A stretch of 64,000 nucleotides of DNA. It comes from Ctena decussata (Eukaryota; Mollusca; Bivalvia; Lucinida; Lucinidae). The stretch covers positions 106,619,842 to 106,683,841 of the forward strand of contig OZ022500.1 in the NCBI GenBank assembly GCA_963989385.1, read 5' to 3'. The position numbers were made by a program, and so were the translations under genes. Under the pieces are notes generated by a model. That model searched no databases and was not told the origin of the DNA. It saw only the letters and a program-made list of their open reading frames with translations. This document shows, one piece after another, positions 56,126-64,000 of the stretch (positions within the stretch are counted from its first letter, which is position 1; each line of letters starts with the position of its first letter).

Positions 56126-56518
56126 GAATAACTAAATATAAGCACCGTTTCGATGACATTTAATCATAGCTGCAAGGAAAGGTAGCCTATTGCATGTGGC
56201 AAATAAGGGAATTCGCAAAGTCAGATTAGAATGTTCCCTACTGAGAGCAGCAATGTATTGATCATGTAAATTCTCTACGAACAAAAATAAACAAGAAATA
56301 TTTAAAAAAAAGATAATCGGCTTGAATTAAATAAAAGTGTGTATTGTAATATGTATGAGTCAGGTACATGTAAGATATCGAATGTTCTGATCAGATTGTA
56401 CGGATGCGCATATTGATATGCATATTTGTTGTTTCGATTTCGGAAATGCTGTTGAAGTTTGATTGGGGTCTGTCTGTGTTGCACATAACAATGAGGATGG
56501 GTTGGCCGACCACCCCAC

Positions 56519-57049
56519 ATATACTAGCCAAAAGTTCTAACCGGCCACTTACATTTTATCGAGTTTCTTCAAACCCCTTATCAATCTTACAGTTCTCTTT
56601 ACATCCCTAAATAGGCAGATGTGTCAGTCAACTTAGCCATTATACGGTCTGACAAAATCCATAACGTTACGTTCAGCATTTCGTCATAATTAGTGAAAAA
56701 TCACTTTTTGAAATGCCCTATTTACGAGAATAAAACCACTTCATTACTAAAGCAAATGATTGAAGAAACAGATTTATGCAGAAATTAACATTTTTTTCTG
56801 CATGATAGTTGACGCTTGGGTCAAAATGTTAAAACTTGCCCCACCACTCAATGCAAATAAAAATAGGGGTACCCGTATTCATCTGTGCCTCCCGAATACA
56901 GTGTACAGAATTATGCTAAGCCTTTTAGTGGTATGGTTAACCGACGTATTTGATTGTTTGTTGCTACAAACTGAACTGTGAGATTGCTAACAGCATTGAG
57001 GGAAACTGATAAAACCTAAGTGGCCGGTTAGAAATTTTGGCTAGTATAT
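56519..57049. mobile_element. 531-bp MITE with 33-bp inverted ends
   Basis: ATATACTAGCCAAAAGTTCT-AACCGGCCACTTA (56519-56551) and its complement (57017-57049) with one mismatch. If TA is the duplication, the element proper begins ACTAGCC or TACTAGCC. No transposase frame. Confidence 0.75.
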
Positions 57050-57493
57050 GATCTTAAAAGTATCGCAGTTCCAACACAACATCAAAAAATAAGTCAGCAA
57101 CAATTACTTAATTTCGTCTTCGATTTCTGTGTCAAGTTATTTTGTTGGTTTCATATTTTACATGAGCGACATAATTGGCGAAATGTTCTTTGGCAAAAAG
57201 CGATTTGGACCGAAATATCTAGATTCAACACGACACGGTTTATAGGACAACAGTCAAATGAAACTGAAAGTGGAAAGAGAAAGCGAAAGTAAGCTACTTA
57301 CATCAAAATCCCGGGTGTATTTATATTGGCCAATGAAATACTTAAAATGTAGGTGAATACTAAGGTTAAACGGCTAAAGCCGGAAAATGTTTTAGAGAAA
57401 AATGAGTTGTTTTACAAAACTTTAAAATTTTGTTCACCGAATTACACCTTGCCCGTTCACTAATCAAGGGCATGTGTTGTAAAATTCTGCAAC

Positions 57494-57731
57494 TGAGCCG
57501 CGACACGACAAAACCAACAATGTGGCTGTGCGGCCAGCGCAGACTCAGATCAGCCTGGGCATCCGCCCAGTCTGATCAGAGTCTTCGCTGTCCGCATGAA
57601 GGTAGCTTAGACCCTTAGCTACCCTTTAAGCGCTTAGCAAAGATTATTATCAGACTTGGCGGGTGCCCAGGCTGGTCTGAGTCTGCCCTGGGCGCACAAC
57701 CACATTGTTGGTTTTCTCATGTCGCGGCTCA
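57494..57731. mobile_element. GAGCCGCGACATGAC MITE, copy 5
   Basis: Ends TGAGCCGCGACACGACAAAA and GTTTTCTCATGTCGCGGCTCA; GGGCATCCGCCCAG and GCGGGTGCCCAGGC stems inside. The ends are the best preserved of the six. Confidence 0.85.
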
Positions 57732-58070
57732 ACTTGGGACACCTACATGTACTTAGAGAATTTGTGTGAGCTGTCAACCTGTAGCCTCAGCTTGCACAAC
57801 GAGAACGCAGCAGTTGCTGTGACTAGACAGACGCAAACGTTTTTCTTATCTTTTTTTTATTTTAATACGAATGGATACACTTTCAGGGCAAGAAAACATT
57901 TTGATTTAAGCCTTGCTTCTAAGACGGAATGAACTCTTAATGGAAAGAATTTTCTCCCCTAGCAGCATTTTTTTTCTTTACGAGTAAGTTCATTATGCAA
58001 GGATTTCTTTTTCAAATATTCAAACGGGAAGTTACTTCTTTTCCTTTGATTTAATGATGGGAAAAAATAA

Positions 58071-58310
58071 AAGTCGCAACGCGACAAAACCAACAAAGTG
58101 GCATGTGCGCCCAGCGAAGACTCACAGCAGCCTGGGCATCCGCCCAGTCTGACCAGAGTCTTCGCTGTGCGCTTTAAGGGTAGATAAGAGTCTAAGCTAC
58201 TGCCATGTTGACAGCGAAGATTCTAATCAGAATCCGCAGATGCAAAGGCTGATCTAAGTCTTTGCTGGACGCACATGCCACTTTGTTGGTTTTGTCATGT
58301 CGCGGCTCAT
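58071..58310. mobile_element. GAGCCGCGACATGAC MITE, copy 6
   Basis: Left GTCGCAACGCGACAAAACCA, right GTTTTGTCATGTCGCGGCTC. It lies 340 bp from copy 5, in the same family but with different internal changes, so it is not a local duplicate of it. Confidence 0.8.
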
Positions 58311-58861
58311 TAATCTAGTTTATTATTTTTATTATTATTTAAAGATGTACACAGGCATCTAAACACAGTACACATTAGACATGATACGTCCAGCACAGGT
58401 ATTGCGCAAAACGGGGAACATTCAATGCTACCTGTTAACGCAAAATGATACATGTATAAATTAACAGCTTGTATAAGACCAAGGACAGTCTGCTAAAACC
58501 ATTTTGCAAGTATGGAGACCAGTGAGGTTGCATTGTGAATTGACGTTAGAGTGCCACTTGGGATGTCCGAGTTATATCATTGCAAACAGAGTTTAACAAT
58601 GCATGTATACATCTGAATAGAACAACACATCATATACATCTGGATATAAAAAAAATCTGCTCTGACTCAGCCATGAAGAATCCTTTAAAAGCTAAATTCA
58701 TTCCAGTGATTTGTTGGTTGGGGTTTAACGACAGTATTTCATTCTATAGAAAGGCGTCTCACAATGAGAGGGAGAATGAAAAGGAAGACACGATAGATGA
58801 GAGTAAAGTATTCAAGCAATCACCTCCTGCACCTGCTGCAGGCACAGCCGGTGTAACGAAG

Positions 58862-60400
58862 TAAAGTGACCCCCATAGAATAACGACCTCCCGGTCATTA
58901 TTCTTCAGAAAAAGTGACCCCTTTTCTATAAAATAATGACTCCCTTTGAAAAAGAATGACCTCCCTGATTATATCTATAAAATAGTGACCCCCGGGGTCA
59001 TTTTTCTTTAAAGAATAGTGACACCCACTCTCACCTCGGTTATAATATTATGACTCCCTATGAAGGAATGGTGTCTTCATATTTGCTTATGGCATACAGG
59101 ATGTTGTGTCCGGTCTGTTACAGCACTCTTGTTTTATGATGGATTTTAAAATAACTTAAAATAAATGTCAAAACGATGCGTCACGCGCAAGTCCTAGGTA
59201 CCTAATTCAAAGGTTAAGATCACAGAGATCATTCAAAGATAATGGTGGCCTGCTATATGACTCTTGCAAACAGAATGTGGTGTCTGACCCGTACCTTTGT
59301 CATTTGTGGGTAGACTTTCAAGTAATTGGAATTACAGAGACAATGTATCAATGTATCGCGTATCGAGATGTAGGTTCCCACCTCAAAAATTAAAGTCAAT
59401 GTCACATATTAAGATAAATAACAATATGTTTAGTTTGATTAATGGTGTTATCGAACTGTAAGATTTTAGCATTAACATGTGTGCGTTGGGAGGGGTGTGT
59501 GCGTTATAATGTTATGACCGTGGAGTCATAAGATTATGAAGGGATGGGGGGTCACTATTATAATGACCGGGGAGTCGTTATTCTATGGAGTACCCGTAGA
59601 ATAACGACCCCCGGTCATTATTCTATAGAAAAAATGACTCCGTTTCTAAAAGATACTGACACCCGTTAACACCTCGATGATAGCTATAATGATAATCCTC
59701 ACCTAATCGAGAACTATCTGACTATTACTCCTGCAAGTTGTATGAAAGTAATACTTGTTGATGTTGTTGTTCTACTGCAGCTGCTTCGCCTATCGCAGCA
59801 GAAGTAGTGCTTACATTTCACGTTTTTTTTTCGTACTTCTCAAGGAAACGTGACAAAATCTTCAACCTGGAAAAGGACCAGACACATGTCATTTCGATTA
59901 GTTTATAAAATAGTATCATTCTACACAAAGTACTTTTCTAACAAACTAACGCAAGCCCCTCCAACGCGCCCCCTAATCCCCCCCCACCCCACCCCGCCAA
60001 CCACACACATATCCTTCCCACGCAAAGTTAAATCGCTCCTCACGAAGAATTGTGACCGCCTACAATAACGACCCCCATCACCTTATTTGTTTTTTTTAAA
60101 TGGCTCGTGCCATTAGTTTTTACAGAAAAGCACCTTGAGTAGAGTGATACTAATTTACATACTTATCGAAATGACATGCGTTTGGTTCCGGGTTGAAGAT
60201 TTCGTCAAATTTCCTTTAGAAGCACGAAAACAATTTTCTTTTCAAGACATTTGTAAGCATTACTACTGCTACGATAGCAGCAGCAGCTGCAATAGCAACA
60301 ACAACATCAACAAGTATTACCAATAATAAAACTTGCAGTAGTTAATAATCAGTTAGTGATCGATTAGTTGGGGATTTATATATACTATGCACAATAAATA
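58862..60400. repeat. Repeat region built on GAATAACGACCCCCGGTCATT
   Basis: ATAGAATAACGACCTCCCGG-TCATTATTCT (58877), GACCGGGGAGTCGTTATTCT (59562) and GTAGAATAACGACCCCCGG-TCATTATTCTATAG (59596) are the same motif in both orientations. C-rich tract (59978-59998) and TAATAATCAGTTAGTGATCG (60340) match 63840-63960. So 58.9-60.4 and 63.7-64.0 kb hold copies of one larger repeat. Confidence 0.65.
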
Positions 60401-60992
60401 TAGCAATTTTTTGTATGTGTCAGATCCACCATATTAGGATTTTATTGTCACTTTACTGCATAAAGATACAAAGGTCGATCATTCGAGAAGGACTGGCAGG
60501 TAAAAGATTCAATTCTAGCGTTTGAACTACCGCGACGTAAGATTTTATGACCATTATATCTGAAGGACATTTTTGATCAAGTACAAAAGCCAAAACAATA
60601 ATGAGGCGGCTGGTGAGCTGTTAAAATAAAGGAAAACGCTCTAAAACATTTGAATATGCTACAAGTATGAGGTTTACAAAGTTAGAAAATTTGACATTTT
60701 ACCTTGTTTTTACGTTATCGTCTTAAAACGTTGTTTCTAATCGGTATTTCTTGAATCCATTTCGAGTGTATGATTGTTTGGTATCTACCTACAGTCAAGG
60801 GACATAATTATTCGCCACTTTCAAAATGGCCGCCATCAACAAAGAAATGATGCACTGATATCAAACTAGCACTGTGCTATTATTCTGAATTTTGTTTCAT
60901 TGAAATTTTGAGAAATAAATTTCCTTTCTAATAACTACATACCACTTTCCTTCAATATTTTGCTGTTAATCTTTGAGAAATTAAAAAAAAAG

Positions 60993-62051
60993 AGTAAAAA
61001 GTATGTAAAGACCAGGAACTGAAACAATCAAAATCCAAATCCAGCCCTCAAACCATAGTTGGAAACAACTAAGATTACAAATAATCAAGATACAGAGAAC
61101 ATATGGCCAACCGAGTGAGCAGCTTGTTCCCAAAAGGTGGCCACTCAGCAACCCAAACCGAACCAAAAATAATAAGAACATACATAAGGTAAAACATCAC
61201 AGAAACTCTGACACCAAAAACAGGCAACAGAGAACCACAACAGAACTACCGCCTTGGAACGGTCAGTAATGAATTACTGGGGGGCTTAAATCGATTTTAC
61301 AGGCCCAACCTCACCCTCAGTTTCTGAAGTGGTACAAAACATTTAGTTGGTAGTTCGGTTCGCATGATAACCCTCTAACTCGTCAATGAATCATCACGGT
61401 AAACACATAAATCAAATTTCAACACCATGAAGAAGCAAAGACGAGGACTCAACAGATACAACGGGCCGTCTGACAGGTGGAGATACCTGTCCTGCCAAAC
61501 GACCCCACTGGAAATCTGAAGCAAAAGAAGGTCACCAGTTGAGCCCCGGTGGACCAAGCAACAGACAAAAAGGCTCCGGTCCCAACCAACTAAAATATAT
61601 AGCTTTAGGTCGGGGCCATCATAGAGTCTGACGACCGATCCCCCGGTGTGCAATTAAAGAGTGCAGCAAAGTTATCAACCGTGATTGGGTTAATCACTAA
61701 GCATGCAGACTGTCGCATAACATTTAAATTATAGCCAATACGTTTGTGACGTATTATTATTTTTCGGAATTGATCAGAAAAATCAGTCCTACACTTAATC
61801 TTTTTGAATTTGTATACTAAGTCACCATAAAATTCTGGTTCCGATAGGCCTTGGTGTAAAAGAAATTTTAATCCGACATCAAATTTTGAAACCAATTCAT
61901 GGTGTCTGCATGTTTTTTCAAGCAGGCTGAATTGGTTCCATTTGTTAAATGAGTGAGGTTGGCTTTCAAACATAAATTTCTTGACTTCACTTTGTGACAA
62001 ACCGTGATTTTTGAGGAAATTTTGTGACTGTAGTGTAAAAGAAAAATACAT
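60993..62051 (-). mobile_element. 5'-truncated retroelement, nested in the 60792-63060 element
   Basis: On the minus strand it has the end of an ORF (62051-61605), then about 610 bp of 3' untranslated sequence ending CATACTTTTTACT at 60993. That end is the same base at which the copy at 42008-42549 ends. The 5' side is truncated near 62050; the target duplication is not clear because the 3' flank is an A-rich run (60982-60992). Confidence 0.75.
61605..62051 (-). CDS. C-terminal part of a retroelement protein, 148 codons
   Basis: Intact frame from the first Met to TAG: contains FLKNHGLSQSEVKKFMFESQ, HHELVSKFDVGLKFLLHQGL, SEPEFYGDLVYKFKKI, FRKIIIRHKRIGYNLNVMRQ, SACLVINPITVDNFAALFNC and ends TPGDRSSDSMMAPT. 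I recall the GLSEPEFYGDLVYKF and RIGYN..MRQ.ACLV.NPI patterns as very common in bivalve genomes beside reverse transcriptases, so this is the tail of an element protein whose upstream enzyme part has been cut off. I cannot assign a clade. Not a host gene. Confidence 0.6.
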   Translation of the reverse strand: MYFSFTLQSQNFLKNHGLSQSEVKKFMFESQPHSFNKWNQFSLLEKTCRHHELVSKFDVGLKFLLHQGLSEPEFYGDLVYKFKKIKCRTDFSDQFRKIIIRHKRIGYNLNVMRQSACLVINPITVDNFAALFNCTPGDRSSDSMMAPT

Positions 62052-63061
62052 ATAAACTATTTAGTTCCTGGACCTTGTGGAAATGTAAGGGCTATATAAT
62101 TTGTACAGAGGGGGTCCTGATTTTGAAGACTGATCTTTAATTGAAAATTATTTGGTACTAGTTAATTTTGAAGTTTGTTTGGTATATTTTCATACTTTAA
62201 GGGCATTCATACTTTATCACTCCTTGGCTAGATTCGTGATATCTTCAAAAACAAACAGTCACAAACCAATAGTTTGACTTACTGTCTACAGTGAGACCCC
62301 TGCCAGTGACGGGCATGTAATAAATTGTCTTTCCACATCCAAGATTTGTAAGAAAATAAAACATAAAGTAGCTGACAATCATCACTGGATGTCCATTCAT
62401 CCCCATTGTATGTCAATAATCCAGTCCCTATACTCCTTATTCTATGCCATCCTCTTTATCATCCCACCTCCCCCAACCCCACCCACCTCATATGATCCTT
62501 GTATTTTCTGACAGCCCTTTGTCATTTTCTCTTAATTATCTTTTCTGTAAAATCTGTACCTGATAACAAATTCCAGTACACCACAGAATTCTCCCACAGT
62601 TGTCTTGCTGTTGATTTTCACTAAACTCAAATTTAGCTATCTGCTTTGGATGTAAACAAACATGTAGCCATCACAGTCTGGCTTCATTTCTTCACAACAC
62701 AAACTATATTTTTCCTTCAACAGTCATGAAATTGTGGCCCCAGACATGCAAAATATGATCAATAAGTTTTATAGCTTTTTGTCAACTATAAATTAATTTA
62801 ACATTCCCTTTAACAGCCCACCTGTCAAAATTATTGTGCTTGGTAGCCATGCTGTTTACCCATCATGCACTCTGTGTCCATGGTAATGATGTCATCAAAT
62901 ACCCTTGTGACATCATCATGAGGTTACAAGCAATTAACTCACATAACTTCCAATTATTGATTATTTGTGTATGAGTAGCACAGAGCAAAAATAAACACAC
63001 TGTGTAAACCAAGTCTACTAATTTTCTTCTTGGGTGGCGAATAATTATGTCCCTTGACTGT

Positions 63062-63690
63062 ATATGATAACGTAAACAATTCAGAAAGAAAATTCTTCCC
63101 GGTTACTGAGCATAAGTCAAAAGTCTCAGACTAACGTCATCAATTTCTCATAGTTACGTTACACTTCAATGAAGAAACTTAACAGTTAAATTAATCATGG
63201 TGTGACATTCATTTTAGCCTATTGGTTTTTCTCGGAGTTTGATTCTGCATTGAAATCATTGCACACTGGACCGAATTATAACGTTTTAACGTCAATTGTG
63301 CATGCTAAGATTCGTCAGTTGTTAAGCTTAACCATATCTTTTACACATTCAATAGCTTTGACAAGAAAACTGGGCATGGAAATGATGAGAAAGACCGTAC
63401 AAAAATCACATGCTTGCCATTTTTATGTTGCTTTTCAATGGGTGTGAATTTCGGCTAATGACCCCTTCTGCGCTTATGGCTTTTCCCCAATATTGTTTTT
63501 AAAGATAGCTTCTGTAATCCCATGGTATCTTAAGCCCCAAATACGGTTCCCTTCAATGCAATTTAATTTCGCTGAATGTTGCACTTCAGTAATGAGAAAA
63601 ATTGCAAAATATAAAAATTTGCTAAATATATTTTGCATAGTATATTATAGCTATCATCGAGTGGGCTTTTACAACGGTGTCGTTTTTTTC
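63062..63690. other. Unannotated stretch
   Basis: A plus-strand frame at 63202-63447 is open, but I see no family pattern or splice support. Confidence 0.35.
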
Positions 63691-64000
63691 CATAGAATAA
63701 TGGCCGAGGGGGTCGTTATTCTATGGGTTGCCCGTAGAAAACCGCCCCTAGTCATTATTCTTAAAAAAAAGTGACCCCCTACCCCGTCATAATATTATAA
63801 CTTCGCGGTCATAACATTATAGTATTATAATATTCCCCACTATCCCCCACCCCCACCCCCTCAATCCAAACACACATACACATCTTTCCCAACATGTATT
63901 GCCAATAATAAAAGGTGCAGTAGTTAATAATCACTTAGTGGTCGATTAGGTAGGGATTAATATTTTATAGCTATAATCGAGGGGGTTAACGGGAGTCGGT
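63690..64000. repeat. Second copy of the GAATAACGACC repeat, cut by the window end
   Basis: TAGAATAATGGCCGAGGGGG-TCGTTATTCTATGG, the C-tract (63837-63860), TAATAATCACTTAGTGGTCG and AGCTATAATCGAGGGGGTTA-ACGGGAGTC. The last block is the complement of GACACCCGTTAACACCTCGATGATAGCT at 59660-59690, so the end of the window is an inverted terminus of this repeat. Confidence 0.65.

Larger units (their letters stand above)
60792..63060. mobile_element. 2.27-kb Tc1/mariner-type element with perfect 27-bp inverted ends
   Basis: The left end CAGTCAAGGGACATAATTAT-TCGCCAC (60792-60818) is exactly complementary to 63034-63060. TA lies at both outer borders (60790-60791, 63061-63062), as in Tc1/mariner insertions. 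It carries no transposase frame; a younger retroelement occupies 60993 to about 62050, so the original non-autonomous element was about 1.2 kb. Perfect ends suggest a recent insertion. Confidence 0.9.

Overview
The window looks like nuclear DNA of a lophotrochozoan animal, most likely a bivalve mollusc. It is AT-rich and gene-poor. It has introns with GT/AG borders, tRNA-headed SINEs, LINE and Penelope-like remnants, many short inverted-repeat (MITE-like) elements, and long tandem-unit repeats ending in GACGGACGG runs and GCTCACCTGAG-type ends. No bacterial, viral or CRISPR features were seen. Species cannot be fixed from sequence alone.

Genes. The best-supported gene lies on the minus strand between about 25.3 and 13.7 kb. 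Five exons with good splice borders join in phase (25280-25152, 23735-23612, 22175-22077, 21067-21002, 13764-13690). They encode a start segment, a complete eight-cysteine FYVE zinc finger (RRHHCR core, WQPD, ERVCD) and the start of an armadillo-like helical region. A possible further exon lies at 10816-10673 and a possible 5' UTR exon at 32308-32264. On the plus strand, 55186-56025 is a 279-codon uninterrupted frame with a clean start context and poly(A) signals; I do not recognise the protein. A 55-codon frame at 31989-32156 looks like a small one-helix membrane protein. Two weak exon candidates, one with a THAP-like start, lie at 38.7-39.3 kb.

Layout. 0-2.4 kb: decayed GIY-YIG (Penelope-type) element between inverted repeats. 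3.2-9.4 kb: tandem-unit repeats and MITEs. 10.7-25.3 kb: FYVE gene, with introns full of MITEs, a 2.0-kb tandem-unit repeat, a 67-bp satellite and a 2.6-kb inverted-repeat element with GCGGCAA-type subterminal motifs. 25.4-30.7 kb: possible 5.2-kb element with matching ends, holding a CCATGG-rich patch and another tandem-unit repeat. 31.8-33.5 kb: small-protein gene, SINE and LINE tail. 34-41 kb: mostly unannotatable AT-rich DNA with one inverted-repeat element. 41.2-44.5 kb: LINE fragment and a tandem-unit repeat carrying two dated insertions. 44.7-48.7 kb: SINEs and a LINE fragment. 49-53 kb: palindromes, G-tracts and a pogo-like MITE. 55-56 kb: the 279-codon gene. 56.5-64 kb: several inverted-repeat elements, including a Tc1/mariner-type element carrying a younger retroelement.

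The genes do not form an evident pathway. The window's main interest is its nested transposon record: target-site duplications let several insertions be ordered, and related copies recur within 64 kb. I found no convincing new multi-gene system.
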